Assembly: GCA_024220505.1 (NCBI GenBank)
Contig: JAKZZE010000005.1
Span: 580,501 to 644,500 of the forward strand
Source of the DNA: Rhizopus arrhizus
Taxonomy: Eukaryota > Mucoromycota > Mucoromycetes > Mucorales > Rhizopodaceae
DNA length: 64,000 bases
Direction: 5' to 3'
Shown: piece after piece, positions 11,785-24,360 of the stretch
Position numbering within the stretch: the stretch's first letter is position 1
Layout: the number at the start of each line of letters is the position of its first letter
The notes under the pieces: model-generated
The model's database searches: none
The model's input: only the letters and a program-made list of their open reading frames with translations
Told to the model about the DNA's origin: nothing
Position numbers and translations under genes: made by a program

Positions 11785-12500
11785 TTTTTTTATACAAGAA
11801 GAAAAAATAAACAAAAAAAGAGCTTACATGCTTATAAAGCTTCCCCGCCCCCTTATTTCATTACGTTCGTTTCTTTCCCTTTCACTGACCGCTTTTTAGG
11901 AGATGCTGTGTATCCATATATATCAAATCGATCATTAAAATAAGGTTCGTACGTTTGAGTAAAGCCCATGAATCGATCATCTCTTTTTTGCTTAATGCCC
12001 CGCACCTTATGATTGGTTTTTCCCCTTTTTTAATCTCACATAATATTTTAGTCAACATGCATCTCTTCCCTCCCTCCTTTTTTTTTTAAAGGAGAAAAAA
12101 AAATTGGCCTTTCTTTTTTACGATGCATAAAGTCGATGATACAAAAATCTCTGAAAAGATTTTTTTTTTCCCTGCTCGCGTTTCTTTATGTAAAAACAAG
12201 TAGACAAAAAAGAAGGATGAGAATGGATACAGTAAAAGACTCTATTGTTGACAGTAGATAAGAATAGGTTTGATGAAGCAGTGTATGTAAAATAAATAAA
12301 AAATGTGGAGCTCTAAAAAATGTTGATGCACAAAACCCTGTACGACAGTTTCTCGACAAAGAGGAGGGTAAGGTCTTTTTTTTTTTTTTTTTTTTTATGG
12401 ATGAAAATTTTAATATTTATTAAAACTCATCAAAGAGGATAAGGGTTAAGAGCGATACAAGTGTATGAAACAGTGATTTGACGCGAAAATACAAAAGGTA
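11785..12500. other. Upstream region of the zinc-finger gene, no gene seen
   Basis: Low-complexity sequence with many T/A homopolymers, including a T-run of about 20 at 12378-12397. It should hold the promoter of the zinc-finger gene. It borders the LINE relic on the right. Confidence 0.5.
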
Positions 12501-13620
12501 TTAGAATAAAGAATTGTAAACGGGCAGTTTCAATAGTCCCTTCTGGATTTGATTGAGGACAATCTCATCCAAGGCAGGAGTCTGCTCAAAAAACTGTTGC
12601 CAGTGGGCTTTCCAAATGAATCGAATGACTGTAGCAAAAAAATCATGGATTGTAAACTTGTCATGGCAGTGTAAGATGTAATACTTGGATAGTCCAAGTG
12701 TAGATAGGTCCTCGAATATTGAGCTGCAGTTGGGATCTTTAGGATTTGATAAGTATTTCTTGAAGGCTGCGTTCCACAGGTCTTGTTTTTGAATACAAGT
12801 AAAGAGCATATGCTGCTCTGTTTCTGGTAGTTTGCACAATTGGCAATAGTCGTCGTCTACCTTTGCTGGTATGATTCTATGCAGATTGGCTCGAGTGGAT
12901 AATTTCTTATGAAGAAGTCTGTACTATACATTTCTAGAAATATGGTGCATAGGGCTACTGATAAAAGCTTTCCAGTTGTTGTGACTTATGTTTGTGATTT
13001 ATGAGTTTGGATTGAAGCTGAACATTGTCTTTAGTTGACGATTCTTCAATGCTGTTATATTGATATCGTCATAGCTCATCTGTTGAATGAATGGGGTCAA
13101 ATTTGATGCTTGATTCAATTGGATTGCCTTCATTGCCAAATTCAAGATCCTGCTGTTCAGCTGATAATAAAGATGCAAAATACGATTTGAAGGTAAGGTT
13201 TCCAGTAAGAACGGCATTTTTGATTTTTTGTAGAAGATTGGGAGAGCCACAATGTTGCCTGTTTTTGAACTGTATACCATTTGAAAGGAAATCTCGTTCA
13301 AAGGAATGATATGCTTTTTGTGTTTGGAGAAACTTGCTAAATTTGAAGTTCTCTTGAGGGACTTCTTCGCATATATCTTTGAAGGGAATGAGTAGACTAG
13401 TTTGTGATGATATTATCAGGCCATTTTCGGTAGGAAGACGAGGACAGGAGTCCAAAGCACTAAACATAGGAATTAGTGGATGGAGGCCTTTCATGTTACC
13501 ATAGGATCTAGAATGTTTGAATATCAAAGAGATGACGTGTGAGAGGGCATCGAATGAAGATTGCAGAGTAAATACCAACATCTTGTACAGGAAATCTGGT
13601 CATGAGGGTGAGATCGCCAC
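12501..13620 (-). pseudogene. Dead LINE retrotransposon fragment (C-terminal reverse transcriptase region and zf-RVT)
   Basis: On the minus strand, open fragments at 13069-13581, 12999-13301 and 12501-12839 belong to the C-terminal part of a LINE-type ORF2. The last contains a zinc-binding segment of the zf-RVT type: RLLHKKLSTRANLHR, then CQLCKLPETEQHMLFTC and LWNAAFKKYL. The frame changes between fragments. A TAG at 12924-12926 stands directly before YRLLHKK, where related elements usually have Trp, so TGG to TAG is likely. No catalytic reverse-transcriptase motif or endonuclease domain is present. It is a 5'-truncated, inactive copy. Confidence 0.7.
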
Positions 13621-14730
13621 TTGCAGTATTCTCACTTCAAATCCAGACAAATAAAAAGTTGAATTCAGACAAGGAAAGAGTGGTTTTCGGACAGAAAGAA
13701 AGATTGTAAGAAGAATAATGAGTATCCATCACGACGATTTCCCGTTGGAAGATGGATAGTCTTCCTTTAGTTTGAAAAATGAATAAAAAGGGTAAGCACC
13801 CAAATTGCTCTGCCTGGTGCGCGAGCTTTTATCTGTACTTGTCAAAGGCGTACGACTTGAGAAGTACTGCCGTGTTCGATACTTTTGGCTATGTAGTTTT
13901 ATATTATTTTTTTTAGGACTGGTGGCCTTGCAATTAGGTTTATCATATTTCTTTTGTGAGGATAATTGAGATATCCACTAATTCAGCTTTATTATTGGCG
14001 TGAGGCAACTACTTTGGTTCTCAACAGTTGATATTGCCGGGTATGAAAATGGATTTTCTTCAAAGAACTTTGATCTCACTGGTAAAGTTATTCAAATTTA
14101 CATTATGGTTTGCTGTATAATTGATACACCCCAATGTTCGATATGCCTAAAATTTTCTCATTATCTGAAAATAACTTATACTCGTCTGAATTAACATTTT
14201 GTTTACTTTGTCTGAATCTAAAATGAAAGCACAGTTTGATATTCTGACGTTTAAGTAACTATTGCGTCATCTTGCTGGTGATTAAGCGTATGGTGGACTA
14301 CACAAGTATATCTAGTATCTTTTATATCATAGTGTGTTCCTTCACAAGTAGTACTACAATTTCTAACCCTATAGAAATTGTTAGCTATGTTCATTGAATA
14401 GAATCCTTCATATGCTGTTCTTCTTGTTCCTAAAGTCGTTCATTTTTCAATTTGCTTAAACAAATCAATAGCAAGACAGCATTCACTATATGATTTACTG
14501 AAGGTTCATAACAAAGTAATTTCTATGCTTATTCATATTCATCTTTTTTCAAAAAGAACAATTCAATTTCTTTAATTGTTTATAAAGTGAAACTTCACTC
14601 TTGAAAAAATGCAATGGTCTTTTACAGGAGTAACTAAAATATTTCTAATAATCAAATAATAGAAACCCCGACAAAAAAATAAGAAAGATATGTGGGCCAA
14701 TTTTCTTTTTTTTTCTTTTTTGTACACATA
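13621..14730. other. Intergenic, no gene seen
   Basis: A 1.1-kb stretch between the LINE relic and UPF3. Short open frames (for example 14000-14194 on plus) show no protein-like composition that I trust. The last part should carry the UPF3 promoter. Confidence 0.5.
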
Positions 14731-15873
14731 ATGGCAACTCAACAAGTGATGGATGCTCCTAAAGTAAAACCCGAAGAAAAAAAGAAGAGAACAAAAAAGA
14801 AGCCTAGAAGACAACGTAAGCCTACTTTAAAAACAAAGGTTATCGTTCGAAGACTTCCTCCACTGTTATCAAAAGATGAGTTCATGGAAGCAGTCAAGAC
14901 TTGGATTAACGAAGAAACAACAGATTATTCTTCTTACATCCCTGGAAAGGTTGCAAAATCGTGAGTATATCCTTAATGCCTTTCTTTATTCTGGGGCTAA
15001 AAATGTTGCTTTTGGGAAATTTAGTAAAGGAAAGGAAAATGTCTTTTCTCGCGCCTATTTTCATTTCAAAACAATGGAAGCAGTTATTGCTTTTCACAGA
15101 GGATTTGATGAACATGTGTTTACGGATAGCCGTGGTAGGAAAAAATATAGGAGTATTGCTTTTAATTTGTATTGATTAAATATGTTAGGTAATGAAAGTA
15201 GAGCTGTTGTTGAGTTTTCACCATATCAAAAGACTCCTAGAGAGCACAAATCAAAGGATAGTCGTGAGGGAACTATTGATGAAGATCCAGAGTATTTGGA
15301 TTTTTTGAAGCGTTTGGAAGCAGAAAAAAACAAAACGGCAGAAACACAAGATGATGGAAAGGATGGACTTAACCCAATTGAAAAGTTGGAAAATAGAATT
15401 GCAATGGTTACAGGTAAAAAAAAAACAGTGATTCGAATGAACATACATGTACTTATCAATAAACAGCCAAAACATTAGCTGCTGAACAAGCAAACAAGCC
15501 AAAAACGACTCCTCTTTTAGAGCATCTTCGTGCACAAAAGGCTGCACAAGCAGCAGCTAAAGCCAAAAAAGCAGCCAAGAAAAATGCGAGAAGAAAGAAT
15601 GAGAATCGATCTGAACAAACAGCTTCATCATCGTCTGAAAATAAGAATAATAATAGTAACAACAGTAACAACAGCAACAACAGCAAGCCTCGAAAAGATC
15701 GCAATAAAAAGAAAAAAGAGGCTAAACCCTCTGGTGACCCATCAACTAAAAAGGAGAGACCCCCTAAAAAAGAAGGAAGTAATAAACCAAAAAGAACAAA
15801 AAAGCCAGAACAACCACAAGTTATGAAAATTATGACTAGGCAACCACCTCAACAGACAAATACAAGCGGATAA
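14731..15873 (+). CDS. UPF3: UPF3/SMG4 nonsense-mediated decay factor
   Basis: UPF3 bridges the ribosome or exon-junction complex to UPF2/UPF1 in nonsense-mediated decay. The start at 14731 gives MATQQVMDAPKVK and a lysine-rich segment, then the RNP-like domain: KVIVRRLPPLLSKDEFMEAV, SRAYFHFKTMEAVIAFHRGF and, after an intron, AVVEFSPYQKTPR and GTIDEDPEYLDFLKRLE. The first intron (GTGAGT at about 14960 to TTTAG near 15024) removes an open but non-coding stretch and joins VAKS to KGKENVF in phase. The second joins DSRG to NESRAVV and the third joins MVT to AKTLAAEQ. The C-terminus is low complexity: Ala/Lys-rich, an Asn/Ser repeat, then Lys/Pro-rich. Confidence 0.9.
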
Positions 15874-17121
15874 AAAAAAGACTTTTTTATTTCTTCTTTA
15901 GTTGTTGGCAATAGGTACAACTGCTTTTTTTTGCTATTATGCAAGAAAAAAGAGAGAAAAGGAAACAAAAAAATGCATTCTTAAGCATAAAATGATTTGT
16001 TTAGAATCCATTGGAGTATATTTCCTTGATATCTATTGACTCAAAATATAGGATTTTATAAAATAAAATCATTATTTCATTGTCAAATTTGTTTAAAATC
16101 TTTTTTATTTGAATGTTTGATAATATAGATTTGCATATTTCTTTATTGTGCAAATATAAAATAGAGAGAACGATGGCTGAAAGTAAATGAGGGCGCTAAT
16201 GAAGTCATTTGAGGCTCTGTGCAAACTCGAGGCTGGATTGATTCAGGTTGAAAAAAATCAAAGGATAAGAACTCCGCGTAAATGTGACATCAAAACTAGC
16301 TGTCACATCACTTCTATAAATTACCGAGAAAATTTTTTAAGGAAACATTTTTTCAACACATATCTGCCTTAGATCCTTTGTCAAGGTTTTCCATTTTGGA
16401 AAATCTACAAAGCTTCGGTTTTTGCTTTCCGTTGACAAAGCTTGAGTCATTCAGATATAAGATTGCCTATACCTCCACTCTTGATCCCAAGGAAAGTGTC
16501 TAACTCGATTTTTTCTTTTGAAAATATCATTTAAAGTTGATACTGTGGATTCGTTTGGGGACATATTATATTTAAAATATAAATGAAAAAAAAAGAGTAC
16601 AGGAAAAAGTATATAGAAAATATTTAAGTAAAGAATGATACTTCTTTTCTCTTGCGTGAATATGCTCTATATCATGGCCTCATCTAAATTAAAAACTGTG
16701 CACTGTTAAACTAAACACGGGTAACTGCCGTGTGCAACCAGAGCCTCTACAAAAAAAAAAGTGGAAAGTTGTGTAAGAGAGGACCATCTTATGTGGCTTG
16801 AAGAGCTTCAAATGTTTTGTACCAAACATGTCTTCAACTTACTGACGAGCCAGTAAATTAATTGTTAACAGCCGTCCAATGCTATTTTTCATTTACATTC
16901 AAAAGCTGGACATCTTACTGCAACGTCTAATTCAGCATCTTGCCGAGTTCCGTCACCATTTGGTCCTGTTATCGTAATGGGTTCAAAATGACAGCTGGCT
17001 TTTCGTTTTATAATTATCATATTCTAATTTGATTGGTTCCTGAATTATATCGCCATTGTCATAACAACGCTAAAAACTCGCTTCGTTTTTTTTTTTATAT
17101 TATTATTATTTTTTTTTAATT
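15874..17121. other. Intergenic, no gene seen
   Basis: A 1.25-kb spacer between UPF3 and the RGS gene. It has one small inverted repeat (cacgg...ccgtg near 16717-16734) and scattered homopolymers. Short frames, such as 16187-16372, are not supported. Confidence 0.5.
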
Positions 17122-18155
17122 ATGAAAAAAGCTACTAGACGTAAACCATCTTATATTAATTTATCGAATGCGAATAATAATAGTGTGTCGACTTCAATAT
17201 CTTCGCCAAGAACATCTAAATCTATTTCAAAATCACGACGTCCTTCCATAGCTAGAAGTCCAGGAAACATGACTGAACTCTATACTGCTAATAGTAATTC
17301 GTACTTCCCTTCGAATGATAATGAAGAATCAAAGCCAAGATACCGTCATCGATCATCCTCTGTGTCAAGTCTATTAAGTTTAAATTTGATACCTAGTTTT
17401 GATGGTCACACTTTATATAAACTCAAAACAGCTCGATCGACTAAAAAGATCGAACGATTTTTTGGTGAAGATGCTCCCCATGATATCTGTATAAAAGAGA
17501 TTAAAAAAGAAGGCCTCAAAGCTATTCTTCAGTCAAAATACCCACTGTGCTACTTTTTATATCATTTGCTGGATGAATATAGTAGCGAAAATTTGGTAAA
17601 AATGATTATGTAAAAAAAAAAAAAAACTCAACTGGATTGACATTGTATGTAGTTTTTCTTTATTGAATTAGAGCAGTATGAATCATTTAAATATACTTCA
17701 GCAGGACAGCAAATTGCAACAGCACAGCATATCTACAATACTTATATCGCAAAAAACAGCTATTTTGAAGTTAATTTGGATGATAAAGTATGTAGAGAAG
17801 TTACACTAGCCTTAGAACAAAAGGACGTTAAATGCTTTGATACAGCCAAGAGAGCCGTTTATTCTTTATTGGAATCAAGTTATATACGATTTCGAACATC
17901 AGATACATTTGATCTTATGGTAAAAGAGTGTGGTAGGTTGCATACGCTTATTTTTTTTTTTTGCACTAACAAAATATAGGTGAATTGACGACTGAGTATA
18001 AAAAAGAAACAAAGTTAGCTGCAATCAATAGATTATTCAATTACATAGAACAACAAAATCAAAAAGCTCATCTTTCATCCACTCAAAAACAATACGAATT
18101 AATGAGATCAATGATTTATGAATTTTGCAATACATACATTGGCGTCACAATATGA
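17122..18155 (+). CDS. RGS-domain protein (regulator of G-protein signalling)
   Basis: RGS proteins speed GTP hydrolysis by G-alpha subunits. The ATG at 17122 opens a Ser/Arg/Lys-rich, probably disordered N-terminus of about 105 residues. The RGS box follows: KIERFFGEDAPHDICIKEI, YPLCYFLYHLLDEYSSENL, and after an intron (GTAAAAATG to GTATGTAG) FFFIELEQYESFKYTSAGQQ. It continues IYNTYIAKNSYFEVNLDD and AKRAVYSLLESSYIRFRTSD, the typical helical core ending. A further exon runs to the stop at 18153-18155. No DEP, GGL or membrane segment is seen. With RIC8 it is one of two G-protein regulators in the window, not adjacent. Its stop lies 17 bp from the stop of the convergent helicase gene. Confidence 0.82.
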
Positions 18156-18172
18156 TTTAATAATAAAAATAA

Positions 18173-21100
18173 TTATGGAAGACTGTAAAATATGTCAGTC
18201 ATTGTAGGCATTTGCGATGAAGTAAACTGGTCCCAATCCTCTTCTTCCTGTTTCTTTACATTGTTTATCCATCCTTTTTGCTTTTCTTTTTGGGTTATTA
18301 CCGCATCCTCCCAAAGGTATACTCTTCCTACAACGTCTTTTTTCTCAGGTGATATTGCAGCGCATACTATGATTCCTATTAATTTGCGACAGGCGCAATA
18401 TATTTTCTGGTAGCATAACTTGTCTATTTTGTTCATGTACACTTGAGTCTCGGTTGGAAAATCCGATATATTAATACATAAAGTAGGAGCATCCCAACTA
18501 GCTGGATTTTCTACTTCCAACATTTGAGTATCATTCTGGTTTAAATACAGTACACAATTCAAATGAACATTATCTACAGGTTTTAAATTGTCCATATCGC
18601 CTGTCATTAAGGTGCAGTTGCAATATTTACAAATTACAGGCTTTCTTGAGTTGCTATCTTCAGTTTTGATGTTCTTGTTAAAAAAATCAATGAATGGATC
18701 ATGTTGAGATTGTTCACAATTTGTATCATCATCAATATCTTTCATCAGGGCATCCAAGTCCTCCATTAAGGTAGCGCGCATTTCTTCTGTTTTCTCATCA
18801 ACTGGGATAGAGATATCAGCTGTCTCGATGCTTTCCTTTGTTTTAACGAGATTGCTATCAAACGGAACTACTTTTACGTGGTTGTCATTGAATGGGACTG
18901 TTTCCTTTGTATGTGTACTAGCTGAGCTCTGAGTGTGTGAAATCATTTCAGTTGTATCAGCGCCAGAAAGAGTTTTACAACTGGATGAAATAATCGATGA
19001 ATCATATATTTTTGTTGTTGTTGCAGGTTCATTAGTTACAGTAACCTCAGTTTTTATTGCTGTATTAGGCTCTTGTTCAACACTTAATCGATGCTGCACA
19101 AATTTTTTTAGGCTGGACATGCCTTCACTAAATTTGTGATGAATTTGTACTTTTCCTCTTATCCACTTTGATAAGCCCTTTATGGTCTCTTGTGTTTGAA
19201 ATCGATCTTCTAATAATATAATAGCTCCCCAATCCTATATATCATTGGGTTAAATCGTTGAGAGTAAAAAAAACAAAAATGTTACATTTTTATGTCTAAT
19301 GCACCGTCCTAATGCTTGATTGATTGCTATTGATTTAAATAAGTTGTAAGAGAATAAGACAAGAATGATGCACATCAATTGATTACCTCGGTAGGCCTGT
19401 ATAGAATACCATTCACGTCCACTTAATACATCATTATTTTTATGTTTTTTTCTTTTCATATCGTTGTATTCCTTTTTTAATTGTACTTCCATATCTTTGC
19501 TATTATTGATTGTTACTTTGATATATACTTTCATAGTTTATAATTATTTACACTCCTGGATAAGGTATTCCTATGGCTACAACAGCTCGACAATATTCAT
19601 TTGTAAAATCAATTCCTTCGCTTACTTTTCCTCGATAAACCTGTTATTAATGGTAACTTATATTGAAGTTACTTATAAAAAGTAAATGCTTACTGCAAAA
19701 AAGATAGCGCCATCCTTTTCGTCTGCTAAATAGTTTTTGGCCTTATCAATATGATCATAAAACCTGTTGATTGCTTTTTCAAATACTTTCTTATCAGAAC
19801 CTTTGGGTTCTATTCATTTTCTTATAAGTAGATGCATATCATCTCTTTTTTATTATTATTTTACCTGATAGAATAAGCTTTTTACTTTCCATCCTTTCTT
19901 TGATGCCTGTCAACTGCAAATAAAATATTAGAGTCAGACGTTTTTGTACACAAATAAATTACTTACAGCCCATCTTTCCATGAGTTTATCTAAAGCATTA
20001 TACGAAGGAAGAAAGCATAATATACCAAATGGAACAGTTTCAGCAATTTGACAAATAGCTATACAAGCAATTAATTTTCTTTAACAAATTGTTTCGTGAA
20101 TGTGTATATTACCTTCCCCAATATCGTCTTGATATTGAAAACTTTCCATGTTTGAGTAGACGCCTTTTAGATAAGTTCCATTAGGACTATTTTAAGAGGA
20201 GATTAGTAAAAATCATGCTGGATTTTAGGTACTTCTACTTTACCCAACAGGAAGGCATGATACCCAAACCTGCGATGGATCAATAACGTGGTTTGCTTCG
20301 AGCTTTCCTGAGCTATAAAATATCAAATAAAAGTTAATGGTAAATATCAGTATTATGCGTGTATGTCTTACAATTTGGTGTCTAATTCCGAAGCAAATGT
20401 ATCCATCTGCAGTTGTATATAAGTATTTTTTTTTTCTTAATTTCTTTATCAATAAACTTACCGGAGATAATGTTCCACTAGTAAGAATAACTGATTTTGT
20501 CTTTGCACACATATCTTGAAATATAATTCCTGGGTTTAAGCACCAGAAACCCAACTTATAAGCCCAGGTAGAATCATGTGCTGATTTCCTATTATTCTTC
20601 CTAGCACCATAAATTTTTCCACCTCTATCTACTCTCTTCATAAGTGCCATTCTATAATCTTCAGTGTAGTCGCTATCTTCCCGAAACAGATAACCAAAAA
20701 TTAAAAAAATGCCTTGTACAATGTTCAATGAAGAATTAGATAAACATTTTCGTCGATGCACAACAACCTCAGCATCATTATCCTTTTCTTCTTTTTCATT
20801 ATTGTCATCTACTAGTCCTCTGTTTTCGCTTTCTTTTCTTACTGTTTCAGCATGAGTAGAAGCAATTCGATAAGCAGGAACGAATTGTGATTCAAATACA
20901 TGTGCTGTAATATTTAGTTCCTTAAGCTTTTCAATAATTTTTTGTCCCGACCAACTGTATATTAAAGTAAGTAAAGGAAATTTATTGTAAGAGATGAATA
21001 CTTACACGCATATGTGTCTTTCATATTCTTTGATATCATACACATTATCCGCTGAGCACACCCATTCCCATAAACCATCAAATAACTACAAAAGAATATA

Positions 21101-22714
21101 TATTGATTTTAATAAGCAAGTCTCTTCTTTTTCCCTTTTTTTCTTACGTATTCTAGTATTTGATGTGCGCTCACTTCGAATCCGCTTTTAATAATCTGTG
21201 TCAATTCAATCTTGACCATACTTAATGCTCTATCATCAAGTTCAAAAGACCCAGCGGATCTAGCAGCATCTTCCATATTATGGGCTTCATCCAAAATAAC
21301 TATACTTCCTTCTAAATCAATATTCATTACTTTTCTAATAACTATGATAAGATATGAGTTTCAGTATTCTTTCCCCAAGAAGTATGCGTGTTACCTGGAT
21401 CAAGGATATAGTTGTAAGGACAAAAGATCACTTCAGCACTTTCAAACAAATTTCTTGATGTATAATATGGACACCCTCTCACTTCTTTTCCAAGAGAAAT
21501 CATATCTTCAATATCCCATACACGAAGTGTTGATTGTAAAGCGGAATGGGCCAACACTTTTTTTGTTCTATGGGCATAACCACAAGCTTGCTTATCCAGA
21601 AGATTAACACAGTCTTCATTTTTATTTGCAGATTTAGACACTTTTGGGTGAATGCATAATTGATCACGACTTCCAAGTACAGTCATGCGAGGTGTATATT
21701 GTGTGTTCCTCTTTAATTCTGATATAAGTTGGGTTAATTGCTTATGTGTTCTACTTCCAACATAAATACGAGGAATTTTTGGAATAGACAATAATGGTGC
21801 TGATGATAATGATTTATGTGCTTCAAGAGGTGTATCGTTATTCGATGGTGATACTGGATTAGTGACTTCTGCTGTTTTAAAGCTATTCAATATCTGGTTG
21901 GGTTGAAAGTCATCGTCATCATCAAAGGGATTATTCTCATCACACTTAAATCTTTTCTTCCATTCACTTGGATCAATCTCCTCTCTTTCTCTCTTTTTCT
22001 CTATTGACGTGCTATCCTCTGATAATTGCTTTGCAATACTTTCAATATCTCTCAACCTTTGTTCTTCCATTTCTGCTAATGCTTTTGCCCTTTGTTCTGC
22101 CATTTTCTTACGCTCATTCTCTCTCCAGGCTATCCTCTCACACATAAAAGATCAGTTTGGAAATTCTTTTTAAACCTAAACTGTAGGTTTACATACCTAA
22201 TGCTGCACAAAGTAAAGCAAGTGATTTACCAGAACCTTTTTTTAAAAAAATAGTGAGATTGTCAAATAGATCATTAATAGATCTGTATTCTTTTTACCTG
22301 TTGGACTTTCTAATAGTGCATTCTCCGAGTGATTTAAAGCATGAATGATCTGTAACATGTTTGGATCAGTCAATGCATGTCTAATTTCATTTTTATTACC
22401 TTGGACATCATTTGAAGTTGTGCAGGATCTTTCAAAAATAAATATGAGTTAAAATTCTCATTTCACAATGAACATTCAAGTAAATTTATATTCTTACATG
22501 GTTTTAAAGGGAAGTCTATTCGAACAGATTCCATGGTTAGTGTGTGAGCAGTTTGAGTTTTTAATGTGGTATCTAATAAGGCTTCCTCTCTAGTGTTATA
22601 TTTTGGCTCCTTTTCTTTGTTTTCCGGCTCTTCTTGCTGAGGACTTGAAGAGACATTGCTTTTAGCATTAAGCCAATCTAAAAAGGCATTAGGTATCCCT
22701 TTACGTTCTGACAT
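18173..22714 (-). CDS. FANCJ/BRIP1-type DEAH DNA helicase with iron-sulfur domain
   Basis: A 5'-to-3' superfamily 2 helicase of the Rad3/XPD group, closest in sequence pattern to FANCJ/BRIP1, which works in interstrand-crosslink repair and G-quadruplex unwinding. The start at 22714 reads [15 protein letters not shown]. Motifs in order: Walker A TGSGKS (near 22220-22320), [14 protein letters not shown], four cysteines fitting the Fe-S site ([31 protein letters not shown]), [72 protein letters not shown] and [13 protein letters not shown] long C-terminal tail of about 300 residues contains CKYC...C-type cysteines and no recognised domain. Many short introns are present. FANCJ features (QVWV, LEANH, WGAIIL) argue against RTEL1 or CHL1. 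Confidence 0.88.
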
Positions 22715-23036
22715 GTAGATCGTACGTGCGATCAATAGAAAAAAAAAAAAAAAAAAAAAAAAGTTTATGCTTGCACTATTTCAGGAGTCGCAATAAGCTG
22801 TCTTTTTTAATGACCGACTTTTATTTCACACTCATTGCTTTTATTCTCTTTGTGTGTTTGCTTTGGATCTCAATCCATCTACGTTAGTCTTAACAAGTTG
22901 CTTATTTTTGGGAACATTCTACAATTACACCAAATAAATGCTCGGACAAAGAAATTTATTGAATAAAATCTTATTCTCATAACAACATTGAGTTTCCCTT
23001 TCCTCATCCATTAACTCACTAAAAAAAACATGTCAG
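22715..23036. promoter_or_regulatory. Helicase promoter region
   Basis: A 320-bp spacer upstream of the FANCJ-type gene. An A-tract of about 23 lies at 22739-22762. The right part borders the transposon relic. No specific element is identified. Confidence 0.45.
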
Positions 23037-23490
23037 CTCGAACCTCCATAGACTATACACGATCTTTAGTTATATCTGAAGATGAAACAAAAGTAAGACA
23101 TGAGAGTTTTTTATCTTAGAGCACAATACACAATTAAAGAAATTGCCGAACTTGTTGGATTGAACAAGTTTACTGTGCAAGATATAAAAACTAAAATTGA
23201 TAAATATGGCAACCCTTTGCCTCACAATCAAACAGGCTGTCCATTGAAAATAAACGAAAGAACTGAAAGGTGCTTAGAGAGGATAATTAGAGAGGATCCT
23301 TTTGCTTCATAAAGAAATCAATATGGAGTTAGCAAAGCTGGATGTTTTTGTATGTATAGAAACTCTTCGATCGTATGCCAATCGACTTGACTTCAAATCG
23401 TACAGAGCAGCCCACAAGCCTAGATTGACTGCAAGATACTGTAGATTTATGCTTCGTTGGGCAAAGTAACCATTAATTGGAACAAAGACC
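23037..23490 (+). mobile_element. Tc1/mariner transposase relic, N-terminal half
   Basis: The plus strand encodes the N-terminal helix-turn-helix region of a Tc1-type transposase in three frame-shifted pieces. It begins with an ATG at about 23030 (MSARTSIDYTRSLVIS), then YTIKEIAELVGLNKFTVQDI and LKINERTERCLERII, then after a frame change KEINMELAKLDVFVCIETLR and AAHKPRLTARYCRFMLRW. The catalytic DDE part is missing. Where a NW.K.QW block continues, the sequence runs into LINE-derived coding near 23500. It is inactive. Confidence 0.7.
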
Positions 23491-23499
23491 AATAGGGAA

Positions 23500-24360
23500 A
23501 CGTTGTTTACAAACCAGATCAATGGGATCACTTTAAAGTATCTCTCAGAAGTTTCATCCAGAATTACTCTAACAAACGGCATGCGCAAATGAAAAGTAAA
23601 TTCACACTACTGCAGAGAAAACGTCGACAACTGTTACGATGGAACACATCAATCGATGTCTCTTCTGCACTTCGCCATATTGAATCACAAATTGATCAGC
23701 TTTGTGAAAATTCGGCGGATATTTTGGCTCTTCGCTCAGGCGTACGTTGGTGAGAACAAGGTGAGAAATCAAATGCATATTTCTTCCGTACTATAAAGTT
23801 ATGACAACAGAAGCAGGCAATCAATGTGCTCCAGAATCAAAATGGGATTATGGTTACAACACCGCCCCATCTAACTGAATGTGCCACAGTTCTACAAGAA
23901 ACTCTACACTCCAGGTCCGATCGACCTGGACGCTGTTACAACTCTTTTGAATAGCCTTCCTGAACCTACCAGTTATGATCCAGAAACCAACGCGGACCTA
24001 CTGTCACACTGGTCAGCTGATAAATATTAGTAGATGCCTTCAGTTTACTCCTCATAATAGTAGTCCTGGTATTGCTGGTCTACCATACGAAACTCTTTAG
24101 TTATTGTTTCAGCTCAATTTCTGCAGACGACTTTTTACTCGAGCAACTAATATCGCCCTTCCGCCCCGCACCAATATAAAGCTGCCTCCTTGCTGGAGCT
24201 TTAACTTACAACCTTTTATTGCATGCAGCATTCTCAATCTTTGGCGCTTACGGTAGAAGCTTGTGTTTGATGACGCCCCCTTTTGGCCTAGTGAAGTGGC
24301 AGCCAGAACGTCTCTTATGCTAAGACATATTGACAAAGAGAATAGACTGTAATATCAAAG
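23500..24360 (+). mobile_element. LINE reverse-transcriptase relic, internally deleted
   Basis: Directly following the Tc1 piece, the plus strand reads as the linker before a LINE reverse transcriptase: FKVSLRSFIQNYSNKRHA, LLQRKRRQLLRW, ALRSGVRW and SNAYFFRTIK. Next come TPHNSSPGIAGLPYE, the start of an RT domain, and then abruptly LPPRTNIKLPPCWSFNLQPF and WPSEVAARTSLML, which belong to the C-terminal zinc-binding region. The several hundred residues carrying the catalytic aspartates are absent. Stops and frame changes are frequent. Confidence 0.65.

Noticed and set aside
14876..15175. An open plus frame reading REYILNAFLYSGAKNVAF ahead of the UPF3 domain
   Set aside because: It is intron sequence. 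A canonical GTGAGT donor at about 14960 and a TTTAG acceptor near 15024 remove it and restore the UPF3 frame.
24109..24336. Minus-strand frame (LAATSLGQKGASSNTSFYRK) at 24.1-24.3 kb
   Set aside because: The plus strand of the same bases reads as the LINE zinc-binding tail, so this is its antisense.
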